Shown here: positions 1 through 12,900 of the stretch, piece by piece
How positions within the stretch are numbered: the stretch's first letter is position 1
Layout of the letters: every line of letters starts with the position of its first letter
DNA from: Chrysopilus asiliformis
Taxonomy: Eukaryota > Arthropoda > Insecta > Diptera > Rhagionidae
Length of the DNA: 64,000 nucleotides
Assembly: GCA_964034945.1 (NCBI GenBank)
Contig: OZ035961.1
Coordinates: 11,853,001-11,917,000, forward strand
Direction: 5' to 3'
The notes under the pieces: model-generated
What the model saw: only the letters and a program-made list of their open reading frames with translations
Database searches by the model: none
What the model was told of the DNA's origin: nothing
Program-made: the position numbers and the translations under genes

Positions 1-3000
1 CTTTGACCTTCCCAATGTCTTACGGCACTTACAACTTACACGCAATGCACATCAATGATAAGTAAAAGTGTTCCCCATTAGTTACAGTGTTTACTTAGAA
101 GTGTTGTTTCCATCATTAAAGGCTAATCCTAGAAATTTTCGAGGAAAAACTACGATGAAAAAACAAAGACAAAAAGAACTAATGTTCCAGAACTTCTTAC
201 ATGGAGGTTAAACAGTCATAAATTTTTAGCTGACACCATGCGATAAAAATGGTTTGTTTCCTTCCTTCCTTAGTGAATTTTTATGTCATTTAATTTTACC
301 TTCGATGGTTGTAGCCCAGGTATTCGTGTCATAACGACAGTAATAAGAATTAAAAATTGCAAACCGCAAAATAATGACGCATAACTCACTAACATATCAG
401 TCGACGAGCCCACATTCATTCGGTTCTAGTTCCTCAATTCCCGTGACTAATGGCGGAAAACTTTTTTTTTTAAATATTAAAAGAAATGATACCACGTCAT
501 GTGAAGTTTTTTTATAACTTTTTCTTCACGCTCCCGTTGCATTTTAATGTGCACGAAAACATTTAATCAGTCGATAGTATTTTAGTGAAAATTCATACTT
601 CGTCGAGTTTTGTTAATCGACGATTACGTAAGAATGCAATCAACTATTGAATAAGAATTATGAATTGTTATGCAATTTTTGTTTATAAAATATTAAAAAT
701 AAAAATCTGTGAGATCAGAAAAGCCAAAATATGAGTAAATTTTCGCAATTAAAACTTTAAATGGAATCATTTCAACACTTCACCCTTTAAGCTACGATTC
801 TTTGCAATTAGACGTATCGAAACTAGAATTCCGATCCAAACTTTATTTTCACTGGTTTTATTTAAAGAATTTAATGCTGGCAATGCCATAATTCAAATGT
901 TTTTGAATCCCAAAAAAAAAGTTTTTACTTTTCAAATTTTGAAAAGTGTTTGCTCCGAAAAACTTTGTTCAAATTTATACCCAGATGATTTCATAATGAT
1001 TGGATGCATTAGGCTTACTTAAAATTTAAAGTAATTCAGTGAAAAAAGCATTGCCAGCATGAAATTCCAGTGAAAAAACCATTGCCAGCATGAGTATTGC
1101 CATCCTGTGATAGTGTGATGGCGCTACTAAAATATATATAAAAATTGTGAGAAAAACTGGATGAGAAGGGGGGGAGGAGGAGGGGAGGGGGGGGGGGGTT
1201 GTGAAAGGGCTAAAATTAGCACCTTTCTGAACTTTAGCCCCTTTCCGAACTTTAGCCCCTTTCCGAACTTTAGCCCCTTTCCGAACTTTAGCCCCTTTCC
1301 GAACTTTACTTGGAAGTCGCTTAAGAATTACTGAAGAAAACAAAATAATTATTAATACATAGGGATATTGACGAAATCTCGGATATGCCTTCTACACAGC
1401 GTAAACCACCACATCGTAAATGATCTGTCAAAATGTGCATGGAAAATCTTTTACGCGACTCTCGTAAGTTTACATGATAATTTTGGTGTGCAAACAATCT
1501 CATAAACTTACGCAAACGTCAAATGCAGAAATTTCGAGAAATTGTGATATTCAGCTGCAATAATAAGAATTTTTTGTATGCAATTTGTATCCATATTTTA
1601 ATGTTTTTTTAAAATTTTTGGCTGATTGTAAACATTTTTCACTTCACATGACAAAATGTGCAAATACGAAACCGGTGATTTTATCTGGTTCCATGAATAC
1701 CCTTAATATTTTTCAGAGTTTTGATTTTTGATATTTTTTACCGCGAAAACAATGCTCTCTGCCTTAAATGCAAATAATAACAATTTAATGATCGTGTAGG
1801 CGAAAGTTAAATAAGATATTCAGAATTGAAATGATACGCAATCGAAAGGAAATGGTGTAACTTTTCGATATATCAAAAGGAAGCTATCTTTATATTCTTT
1901 TCTAGTGTTTCATAAAAACAAGGAAGGAGTATTTTTTATAGAACTATTCATGCTGGAATTGCAAAGTTTTTCTTTTATCAATCAAATGGCGCCATTGATT
2001 ATGAACGTCTTCAACAGATTTCACTTTGACGCGAATGTTCCACATTAGTCGTCATGGAAACAGATTCCATTCGCGCAGAAGAATTTTTAAGATTTATCGA
2101 AACTATTTTTACTCTGGGCAAATATTTGAAAGAAAAGCAAATCTCGATTCTGTAATTACAAATTTCGTCTGTTGTTTAATGCATGAAATGGACCATTTCC
2201 ACCGGCTGACGTCATTGCAACCATGAGTTGTGGAAGTTCTGTTCTGGCAAATATCAAGCATAATATTGAATGCCATAACTTTTGCGAATAAAAATAATTT
2301 CTGACTCATTCACCGGGTGAAAAAGAAGTGGGAAAAATCATCAGCGCCTGTGGGATGTAAAGAGTAGTCTGTTTTTTTTTTTCTGTACGGGAACGACGAT
2401 ACTGTGAACAACAACAAAACGCCATTCACAAGGAGATTTGTCTGTGCACTTGTGTTAGATAGAACAGCCACCTATAGTTGTGGCTCATAGGAAAATCGTC
2501 TATGGGTAAGAAAATTTTCGCACGATGCTCTGGGCGTTTTCCGGTGCGGATGAGATATAATCCGGTGCCAAGAAATATTTTTTTTTCGAATATTTGATAG
2601 TCTTCGGTTGCGACATCATTTCTTCTCTGTAATCAAAGATTGAAACACAGCAAAGTGACCTCAGACAAATGTTTTCTTGGTGGGTTACCGATGAATCATG
2701 AAAATAAAGAAAAAGAGGTAATTTTTGAAAAAAAGAATAAAAAATTTGAAAAAATGTCAGGTTGATTATGTCGTAAATTACAAGATTTTTTAATATTATG
2801 TTTTCTTATGTTCGGCTCACTGAAATTAAATAAGATTTGTTTTTATGTTACTCCCACTTGATCACATAATAACAAAAATATAAGAAAATGTAAATAAATT
2901 TTTCACTCAAATGTTATTAAGAATCTAAATGAGACAAGAAGTAATTTCAACTAAAAATAGAATGGTTTTTTTTTCTGAAATCGTATATTTTTGGAAAAAC

Positions 3001-6000
3001 AAGAAACAATTCACTTTGTTCAAATTATTTTTGAAACTTTCCAGAAGCAACTTTTGGATGCAACAAATCAAGTACTTCCGTCATACCTGGATAATTCCAA
3101 CTTAAATAACTCGAACTTCGGACGCTTTAAATTCCTGGATAACACGAAGATTTTTTTGACTTTATTAACTTCAAGTTTTTTCTTTAGTTTCGATTGTATT
3201 TTGTACTTAAACCCAATCGCGCAACAAGCGAATGCAAGATCTGGGGGATGGGGCGCTAATTTTTGGGAGATCTTCGAGGATGACTAGAAATTCGTAGTTT
3301 ATAAAACGCTGATTTTAATGGAAAGAAAAACTACTATTTATCTACTAGCGTTTTGGATCCTTGATCAGAATCTGTAAAATTGGAAGTACTTAAAAGTAAA
3401 TTTCGCGGTCTTTGCTGTTGATCGGTTTGTGTTGCCTTACAAATCCTTTAACTGTATCTACACACAGAGAACCTACACGCAAAGAAAAAAAAGTAGTTGA
3501 TCTAACTATTTTATCATGGGAAATCAAGAATACATCTAAAACAGTCAATTTCAATTCCAAAAATTGTCAATTTAACCACAAAATACTAAATTTTACTACT
3601 AAGTATAGTTAAATTTATTATGAAAATAGTCGGTTTTGTCTATTTTTGTAATTGAAATTGACTGTTTAAATAATGTTCCCGATTATAAAATAGATTTACA
3701 AATTTTTTCTCTAAGGTTCGTTCTTTCAACGAAAATTGTGAAAATTGTCAGACCTTTTTTTTGTCATTTTCTGTTTTTTTGAAACTTTAACCCCTTGTCA
3801 ATCTCTCTTCAACCCTTTGCGCTACTTTTGGCAAACTATATGAAACAGTAAATGCAATAGTAGAAGCGAAATGAAACGTGTAGCGAAATCTAGTGCCAGT
3901 TAGATATTTTGTTCATTATTTAACTTCTTTTCATCCAATATTGTTTGAGATTTATTTTACCGCCCCAGAGATCTTTAGTTTTAGAGGAACTTGCATCCGA
4001 AATTTGAATTGTGACAAACACAGCCTGTTTTAGGTTCGGATTTCGCTATCGTCGTCCGGTAGTTGCAAAAATAAAGACCACTGATCAGAAAAAATGCATA
4101 TTTTTTTTATTAATGACTTATTATAACTACTTTCTTCAAAAGACATCAAAACATACCAAAATCATTTAATTTTTGTCCACATTAGTGAACAATCGTTGCT
4201 GAAAACAGAATTTAATTTGGCACTGCGAAACGATTTCCTCATGCCCCCAATAAAAATCGTCTATTGGCCCAAATAAATCGCTCACTTTTGGACACTTGGA
4301 CAGACGGACGTCCAAATCTATGCTCGCAGTTTATAAATAAAAGAAATGTTTGTTGCCATAAATAAATCGTTGGCGTCGATCTACGCAAAGTCTAAGCATG
4401 GATCATAATCCGAGATTTCTTACCTTTCGTCCGATCGTCGTTTGCAAGCAGCTCTTTGTCTTAACGTCTAATTTTCCTCGATATTTCTGTCAAAAAGTGA
4501 TTTCTTACTGTTTATGGATCCGTGACATGAAATTCTTATTTGCAACGTCCGGGCAGTTCGGGGGTTAATTTCAGTGTTGATTTATTCTGTCTAAGATGAA
4601 ATCGCGTTAGTCGGTCACATGGTTCCATAGATCTACTCTAGATTATGCGGAACGGATAAATGGGTTGCCACACATCCCAATCCGACCCGCGAAACCGAAC
4701 CGTGATGTTTACTTCAGTGCGATCTACTTTTAAATTTCAAATTGGCAGAATAAGTCGACAGCCGGTTGTGGCGGCGGAACCGTCCAATTTTAAGTCACAT
4801 GGATTTAATTTTTTCTTTTTGATATTGTCGTGCCAAGTCTTAAGGTATACCAACATAATCTCTTTAGCAAACGACCAAATTTTGGGAAAAAAAAAAATAG
4901 TTTTATGGATAACGCGTGACAAACGCTCAAAGGCGGACATGGAATCAATTCGATATGATGGGATGATGATGTTTTCGTTAAGGACAGTCGACATACTTCA
5001 AATGTACACACGTCTGTGTAATCCTCTAACATACAGATGTCGGTACGTTTACTAGCAATGATGTAAAGCTGTTTGCGATGCCATAAAATTATATTTTATT
5101 GGGTTTTGAAGGCAGAAACAACAAAGATGTTCGTTATTTCAAAGAAAACGTTGGATTTTCGGGGGTTTTTTTCGAAAATTCTAAAAATAAGTAGAATAGA
5201 AAAAACTTTGGCCATTAGTCATTTACTCAAGTAAACAAATATATTATCATTGGAGTGTAAAAACTGAGTCAATTTAAAATACGACATAAAAACAATGACG
5301 AGAGATCCTTAAGTTTATTCTGGAAAATCGCAGAAAACAACACGATTTTTTATTAGATTTTTAAAACCTCTAATTTTACTTCAATTTTAAAAATACTTCC
5401 TTTCTACCGCTCCTTATTTGACCAAGGGTCATAAATTAAATCCTAATTGCAGTAATTTTGTGGATTATTTTTAGATCTCTCAGAATCATGGAGTGGTAAC
5501 GGCATAAAAAGAACATCGACCCGAATTTGTAATTTCTATTTTCCTTTGTTTACAGAAGAAATTCCACAGAATTCATACACAATTCAACTCTATATTAGCT
5601 ACTTGTCTTTCCTTCATCATAATTCTTTTCAATTTCTTCGTTTCGGTAAAACGGTCGCGTATCTTTAACCTTTCACCAAGTAAATATTTGAATTACAGAC
5701 CAGAGTCAGATTTATAGTCTCCCTTCATACTTGATTAGGCAAATAGAATGTATTTTAATATCCATTTACTTACATAGTATTTTAGTTTTTGGATACCATC
5801 GTATCTCATAACCCGCTGTGCACTGTGTGGCTTAATTACTGCAACCTTACAACGTTTATCTGTTGATATTTTGAAATATTCTCATTAAAAATTTTACTAA
5901 TTGTGTGTTTTATTCTATTTTCAGGTACGTTGGATAAATTTTGGGTAAACTAAAAATTTTGGATGTGGTCAAGAGATCCCTCGACAAGGTACACAAAATT

Positions 6001-6390
6001 CATTTTATTGCGCAACACATGTTCTGAAATTAGACCTCACACGTTGTTTCAACTTTTTTTTTTGTTGGTTTTGTAAGTAAAACTGATTTAAGAGATACAA
6101 AGGAGTAATATTGAAAAGATTTTAAAAGAAATTCTGTGGAGGGATTTAATTATAATTTCTCGGGTTGAAGGATGTCCTACTTTTTAGTAGCCAATTGCAT
6201 CTCAGTTGAAAATTTCCAATTTTTGTCAGCTACTGTAAACGAGCAACTAGCCTAATATCAACCGGGCATAAAGATCAAACTACGATGATAGCGTTGTGCA
6301 TTGCATTGTGTGACGTCGAATTGGGTATACGTTACCGCGACGCGATGCGAAAGTAGACATTTTTCTACGTTTAGCGCCATTGCTATCATT
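1..6390. other. AT-rich stretch without a recognisable gene
   Basis: I see no coding region with family resemblance on either strand. Open frames here are short (at most about 130 codons) and of AT-rich composition. Local structure includes the 18-bp array at 1213-1308, a G-rich run at 1167-1199, and the 12-mer ATGCTGGCAATG at about 868 with its reverse complement at about 1050 and 1081. A segment at 5923-5986 lies between a good acceptor (TATTTTCAG) and a donor-like GTACAC. All three of its frames contain stops, so at best it is untranslated. Confidence 0.5.
1213..1308. repeat. 18-bp tandem array
   Basis: The unit AACTTTAGCCCCTTTCCG is repeated about five times (four near-perfect units at 1230-1301 plus degenerate ends). 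It directly follows a G-rich tract at 1167-1199. The reverse strand reads as a Lys/Arg/Gly-rich open frame only because 18 is a multiple of 3. Similar purine-rich runs precede other copies of the dispersed element family in this window, so this array may also lie in an old element. Confidence 0.85.
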
Positions 6391-6784
6391 GAGCCTGTTC
6401 ACATTGGTTGAAATAGTCCGCCTAAATAGGACAGAAACTGGCAACATTAGGGCAAGGTGAGGAAGTGGGACTGCTGATAGGAAAATCATCCTCAAAACTA
6501 AAAACTCCATTCCCAGAGTTCCGCCTGTCGTGCTCTGATTGGTTGGCTGCCACACTGAATGTGTTCCATTGTCATTATTGTTTCGGTCGTCGTCGATGCA
6601 ACACGTCGCAGAGCAAAAGGCAGCCACGTATTACTTGCAATTCTTTAGAAATGTTCCGTTTCCCAAATGTTTCACGCCAGTCTGATTGCTCACAGCTACT
6701 GGTTCAAATAGTCTCAATCTGAACACGAGCAATATTTCAACCGTCCTATTTAGGCGGACTATTTCAACCAATGTGAACAGGCTC
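6391..6784. mobile_element. MITE with perfect 42-bp terminal inverted repeats
   Basis: The left end (6391-6432, starting GAGCCTGTTCACATTGG) and the right end (6743-6784) are perfect reverse complements over 42 bp. ATT flanks both ends and may be the target duplication. The interior is relatively GC-rich, carries an inverted CCAAT-box motif (GATTGG) near 6538, and has no transposase frame. Perfect termini suggest recent mobility. I cannot assign the superfamily from the duplication alone. Confidence 0.85.
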
Positions 6785-8014
6785 ATTGACGCTATCATTG
6801 TGCCTGAGCTACGGTGATTATTGTAATTTTACCTTAATCTCTTTTTTTTTTGCAGAAACACCTGAAGATTTGAAATCACAAATTGTAGAAAATTCTATAA
6901 TCTTAAATCTTTTCTTGTCGAAAATTGACTATCAAAAACTTCTTTCAGACAGGAAAATTGTTTTTGGCAACATTTAAAATTTAGCGATTTTTGAACGCGC
7001 AGGCAAATAATGCAATTTTCTAAAAAAAAATAATTACGGCGGTATTTTAGAATCACACAACAATATTAAAATATACAATGGCAATCTGTCTGATTAAACC
7101 ACGTTTACCTTCAGCCCACAGGTGAAATGTCAATCACCGGCTATTCTACACATGCATTCGTTTTCCAATACAATCAAATGATAGCCAGAAGAGTACTTAT
7201 ATTCTAAACTGGGTCGCATAACAAGATTAATGTTTAATCAAAGAATTTTATTTAACAACTGTTCAATTTGCCACCCACACAACTATTGAACATTTGCAAT
7301 TAGGAACTTATGCAACTTGGAAAAGCATGCTGTCATTCACTTAAGTGTTGGATCACACGACAAATTAAATATTAACAGCCTGTTAAACTACTTTAGCCTG
7401 TGGTATACCTCAACATACATAAATTTATGCTATATTACTATCCAGATTGTAGTCACAGAGACAATCGCCGAGTTTTTCTGATCAATGAAACCAAAAGAGT
7501 CCGCCAAAAAGAAACTTACGTCATTTCAACATCATGAAAATGTATCTTGTATCTACAGATATATATATAGATTTTTATCAATATTTCGCTGTGTTGTGTG
7601 AAAACGTGGTTGATATCGACCCACACCCTAACTAACAACAAATCGAAGCGAAATTTCATTGAGAAATTCCATAAAATCGCAAGCGTGGGATGAGACTCTA
7701 AACGGGTAGGTTGACGTTAGCCTCCGATTCGAATTGAATTAAAAGAGAAATAGTATAGGTACAGCGAAAATAATTTAGTGGTAGAAAATAGTGGCAGTTA
7801 ACAACGGAAACAACATTAAAATCCTATACACAACAACAGTAAACTATCCCCAAACCAATCCTTATTAATTCTCGCCTTAATTTGAATCAAATTCAATTCA
7901 TGTGTAGTCCACCATAGTAGTAATCAACGATGTGCTTGATAAACACGTCCAGATCGACCACCAACCGTTGATAGCGGATCGTCTGGTGCAAAAGACTAAA
8001 AGCCTTGGGCGGGG
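6785..8014. other. Non-coding stretch upstream of a TATA-box candidate
   Basis: No gene is visible. The sequence is less extreme in AT content from about 7,600 on than the sequence before it, consistent with a regulatory or 5' flanking region for the TATA-type promoter candidate at 8015, but no specific operator can be named. Confidence 0.4.
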
Positions 8015-8050
8015 TATAAATAGTGGAACTTAGAATCATAGTAATCGATC
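8015..8050 (+). promoter_or_regulatory. TATA-type core promoter candidate
   Basis: TATAAATAG at 8015-8023 sits directly after a GC-rich GGGCGGGG stretch, and an initiator-like ATCATAGTA follows about 20-25 bp downstream, which is close to normal TATA-to-start spacing. A canonical AATAAA with GT-rich sequence after it follows at 8633-8638. Together these could bound a transcript of about 0.6 kb. This is motif evidence only; TATA-like strings occur by chance in AT-rich DNA, though the GC-rich flank is unusual here. Confidence 0.4.
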
Positions 8051-8098
8051 CGTTTCATCCACCGTGTTGTGTGTCTTCGATTCGCCCATATCATTCAT

Positions 8099-8314
8099 AT
8101 GACGTGCCCACAACGCATAAAATCCGCAAATTGCTTAATTTCAGGTCTCCACCTCGTAGCCGTCGCCGTAGTGTTTAGTTGTCGACTTCATTCAACGGCA
8201 GTTCATTTCCTCAATTTCTCACAAGAAGACAAACCATTAACCCCGCATGCGAATCCAATTCAATCCCATCAATCCCTTCGCCAAGTCTCCCCATTCACGA
8301 CGATTTCCATTTAA
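8099..8314 (+). CDS. Possible 71-residue peptide (hypothetical)
   Basis: The first ATG downstream of the TATA candidate opens a 71-codon frame. Residues about 18-34 form a hydrophobic run (LHLVAVAVVFSC) that could be a weak signal or membrane segment, followed by a Ser/Pro/His/Gln-rich tail. No family is recognised. An acceptor-like TTAATTTCAG occurs inside the frame near 8135-8144, so the real transcript may be spliced differently. The only support is position between a TATA box and a poly(A) signal; chance is a serious alternative. Confidence 0.2.
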   Translation: MTCPQRIKSANCLISGLHLVAVAVVFSCRLHSTAVHFLNFSQEDKPLTPHANPIQSHQSLRQVSPFTTISI

Positions 8315-8632
8315 TGTCTAGAAAATTATTCGTATCTTTGTTTATTTAATTCGTCATCTTGCTATGTAGAATGTTAAATTGCACATAAGTGCATGATAAA
8401 TTAATAATCGGCTTCGTTCATCAGTAGACATTCAGCCCTGCTGTGGATCCCTTGCAAATTCCGACACTTACCCTAAGATTCTACCGGACGCGAGTTGATT
8501 AATCCGAGATGACATTAAATTGCAACCTAATCCTAGTCTTCACCCAAGAATATAAGCTGTTGACAAAGATTACATCGGATTGGACCAGTGGAAGTAACGG
8601 CAGCAACGGTGACAATTCCACTGCCGTTCGGC

Positions 8633-8638
8633 AATAAA
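8633..8638 (+). terminator. Poly(A) signal candidate
   Basis: AATAAA followed within 10 bp by a GT-rich stretch (CTGGTTTTGT). It would end a transcript starting near 8045. Confidence 0.3.
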
Positions 8639-8907
8639 TTCTGGTTTTGTCGAGATCTTCGTGTCATTAATTCCCACGGCTGCTAGTGCTAGTAAACGTT
8701 CTTTTTCTCTATATCGCGGTCGGATGTCGCCGCATCAGTGGGAGATCATGATTACCATAAGAAGTTTAAAATAGTGCCCGCGAATCAACAGGAAAAATGA
8801 CGTTACTAACGTAGAAGATCTCACCTGGATGGCGATGTGATGTCATACCGCCATTGATGGTAGTTTGCTTATTTTGTTTGTCTCATTTGCATACAGAAAT
8901 TCTAGAT

Positions 8908-9986
8908 CAGGGATGGAAAACTTTTGGTTCGCGAGGGAATTTCCAATTCTTTGGAAGACATTTTGAATAGTCGTAGCGGCGAAGCGACCAACGCAAGCGC
9001 GATATGTGCGAAGTAGTTCTTATAATTTTATGTTTCGATTAGACATTAATTTAATCGATTTTCTTAACCTACCGTTAAAGATACACTTCCAGGCGAATTA
9101 TTTCCAAACATTTTTCCCCAAGGCATCGGAAATATCCTGAAAAATCTCCACGGGACGCGACCTTTTTTTGTAAAAATCGGCGAAATTTATCTCTAACCGA
9201 AATGAGGTCAAAGAGTTGGATTTGTGCGAATTATTTTTTGTAAGAAATCGAGAAAATTTTATTTGGGGACTGTCCATAAAATACGTCACCCTTTCGGCGA
9301 AGGGGAAGGGGAGGGGGTACATACGATAGTGTGACAGCGATTTTAAATTTCACACAAAAACTCGCAAAAAAGCTCTTGTCAAGGACGCCAACCCAGCTAG
9401 ACAACGGTTTCAGATTTATAAGTCGGAGACCTTCATCAGACGCTGCGCATCATGCTTCCGCACAACGTAATAGCATTTTCGGCACAGTGTAATATGGTAT
9501 GAAGACCGAATTTTAAAAAAATACCATTTTTTATACTCAAGCACCATCCTAATCATACCTTACGTTAATTTTTACATTTTTTTAACACCTTCCGCAATTG
9601 TTTTCATTACTTAAAATTATTTTCCGCAATTTTCCGCAATTCCGCACTTTTTTGCAATTTTTCTCATTACTTAAAATTATTTTTGAAGGGCAGAAGCCTC
9701 GAGGTTTGAATTTTTGAGAGAAAACTCGCATAGAGCATAGAAATAAAAATTTGCAACAAAAATAACTTTTGTGAGGAATGACTGTACCATCGATCACGAA
9801 TGGGATTCAGAAAAACTAGCCCAAAACCAAGTTTAGTCTTCAACACGCTTCCTGATTCATAGTTTTTCATTTTCACAACTCTAATTTTTTCCCCCGGTTT
9901 TTCGTTTCCAATAAATTAAAATAAATATTGATAAAAGCAAATTTTAAATCGACTGGCCCATCTCTCAAAAAAGTTTTCCAGCCCTG
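8908..9986. mobile_element. Non-autonomous hAT-like element
   Basis: The left end reads CAGGGATGGAAAACTTTT (8908-8925) and the right end is its near-perfect inverse, ending in CAGCCCTG at 9986. A CAGGG start is typical of hAT elements. The flanking octamers (8900-8907 TTCTAGAT; 9987-9994 CTATAGAA) match at 5 of 8 positions, as expected of a decayed 8-bp duplication. No transposase frame survives. A fragment of the TACGTCAC-terminus family is nested inside at about 9272. Confidence 0.65.
9272..9345 (+). repeat. TACGTCAC-terminus family fragment nested in hAT element
   Basis: It begins TGTCCATAAAATACGTCACC, runs into a GGGGAAGGGGAGGGGG tract and then GTGTGACAGCG. The same order of motifs recurs at 41520 (G tract and GTGTAACAGCG) and, on the other strand, at 27180-27275. 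It is an end fragment only. Confidence 0.7.
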
Positions 9987-12900
9987 CTATAGAAGATGAG
10001 TTCTTCACATTTGAGATCATAATTCGCGGTGATGTAATTCGACCGTAAAATTTTGTCTCAGAACCTTGGAACCAGATTGTCTCTTCCACAATTATTTTAT
10101 GTCAACCTTCCAGCCGGATGTTGACCCGATTTGTTACGATTTGACACCCTGATCACCATATTTTACATAATTTATCCATTAACGCGCCATTTTTGAAATT
10201 CTCAATTGCCTATCAAGTCAAAATTAAGAGTGATTTGCAATAACAGCTCTTTGAGTTGGAAATTTTTGGTTAGAATTTCCATACTGAAATAAGGGTGAAA
10301 AATAAAATTCGAAACGTTTGATTCACTTATCAACATTAATTTGAAATGTAATTTAAAATTGGCAAATTGGGTCGCTCGTAGCCAAATTTAAAGAGGAAGT
10401 TTAATTCACGTTTTATAAATTCAGTGGGTTTAGAAATTGAGTACTTTCTATACAGATTTTGATATATTTTTGGACATTATGTCATCAATTAATGCGAATT
10501 TCGTTTGTGTTTGTTTATTTCAATTACGTTGCATTTCCTCCATTAAAAATCAGAAGTCATGGTCAATTTTTGATGAATTGCTTAAAATCTGCAAGAATTA
10601 AAATTAAATTTGCTACTCAATTGAATAACAAGTTGTTTATGTACACAATTTGCTCAGAGAATTAATTAAATACTTTGATGGTACGTTTATTGTGATCCCA
10701 AACGGAAATAATTCGTTTTTGTAAATAACAGAACTATTTTTAGGAAATATATTTTAACCGGGAAAAGAGTGAAATAAAATTGTTTTTCGCTTGTAAAAAG
10801 AATTTTAGAAAATTTAATTGTTTGTAAGCAAGTGGTGGCAATTCACAATTTTTTTAAACAATTAAAACAATTTTACAATTATATTTCTAAAACTACAATA
10901 CACCCTATGCCATTTCAAGCTTTCGCGAATTTGTGCCGCATGCAGTATTCATTAGAGCAATGTTCGACTTATTTTACAAAAAAGTGTAGTTCCATTTGTC
11001 AAAATTTTTTTTATTAAATCTTTGCGCGAATTTAATAAATTTCTGCAAATAATTTAGTGATAAATGGTTATAAAAAATCAAGAAAAGGGTCACCAACTGA
11101 TAAATTCTAAGTGAAAAATATACGCAATAACAATTTCCGAGTATAGCCAATCGTCGTTTTAGTTCAATCAGAAGTACGAGTAAATATTTTTACTAACTGG
11201 TACGTAAACATGCCATAAATATCACCCAAAAAGGTGGAGCCCTGTTTGCCTTGATCCCTCGTAATCTCTCTGTTTTGTTCAAACCCTGTGCGATTTCTGT
11301 TGATCCGTCGTCTTCCGTTATCGGTTTTTATTTGAAAACTGAGATAGCATTCATTAAATTTTTACCATTTCTTAATAATATTTCTATAAGTATCACAATA
11401 TCAATTGAATGATACTTTTAAGGGTTTAATAACGTCTACAAAATCCCTGGAAACACTTCAAATTCCCAGACTTCCTCAATTTCCGAAAAAAAATTCAACA
11501 ACTCTCGTCTACAGAAATATCTAAAAATTTATCGATATTCGACAGCGTCGATAGCCAAAAAGTCAAAGCAGTTCATTTGTCCGTAAATAGATTTTTAACA
11601 ACCAGCCGGCCAGCCAATATTTCGGATTTGCGCGTGTGTGAGTCTCTATAGGGGATAAGGGCGGCCCCCTTCTTTATGAAGTGCATCACGCACAGATTTT
11701 TTTTAAAGGGACACGCCGCCAATTTGAAATCTGAAATTCCACACCATCCGGAACTGGGCTAGGGCCGAAGTCATAAAGTAGATGAGCATACGAGGAGATG
11801 AAAAATAAAAGAAAGAAAATGGAGAAAATGAAAGAAAAACTTCTCAAACGACAACGAAATTCAGTCATTAACTGGCGAGTGAAATGGAAAAGTTGAGAGA
11901 AAACACGTGCCCTCAAGTGCATATCATATACTTACACCCGCCAAAGTTTAAAGACTTCGACATAGCATAGCGTATAGCATAAGCATAAGCATAGAATCTC
12001 ATTTCCTCTCTACTATTACTCTATTATGATTATGTCGATCGAAAAAGAAGTGAAGTGATACCAAGTACACGATGCTGTGCACTCAATGCAATCTTTTTTT
12101 ATTTTCGGACGCTATGCTATATGCGAGTTGTTTTCCCCGAGTTTTCACTTAGAATCAATTGAAAAGGGGGAAAATAAACACTTGCGGAAAATTTCAGCTT
12201 GAAGGCATTAAATTGGTATGTTTGGAATGAAAATCTGCCCTAATAAAATATTTATTGGGTGGATATTCTTAGTTGCAACATTTGTAAGGTTTACGATTTA
12301 TTTTGATTTGTTAGGTATATAAGAATATAGATATTGGATAATAGTAATACAGCAAAATAGATTTAGTATACTATTTGTAACGCATCAAATCAATCATCAC
12401 AAAAATGTACTATACTTGTACACAAAAATGTACTATACTTCGGATGCCAAAAGATTTTGATTTCCACCCGTCCGTCAATCCGTCAATATACAGCATAACT
12501 TTCGAAGGAGTTGAGCTAGAGACTTGAATAAATAGCAAGGTTAAGTTTTCGAACGAGCAAACTTTGATCATTCCTTCTCTCACATACAAATGAAGCAGTT
12601 CTTTTTTGCAATTTTCTCGAAAACGGTGAGTCGTATTTAAAATTTTTTGTTTTTAGAATACAATTTTAAATAACTCTTTCATACACAAAAATTCAATTTG
12701 ACCATACCTTCTTTCCTCCATACAAAAGAGATTTTCTCGAAAACGGTGCATATTATCGAAAATATTATAAAGACGAAATGTTTTTAAAATATGATTTTAC
12801 GTAACCGTTCCATTCACCAAAAACCCATCGGACCACCCTTTACCCCTCTCCCACACAAAGGGATTTTTTAAATAAAAATGTGGTCTGTCCTCATAAGAGT

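Noticed and set aside
1026..1343. 105-codon minus frame with KVRKGA repeats
   Set aside because: It is the 18-bp array read in reverse plus a poly-purine tract.
5923..5986. Splice-flanked 64-bp segment
   Set aside because: All three frames have stops; without RNA evidence it is only a chance pair of splice-like sites.
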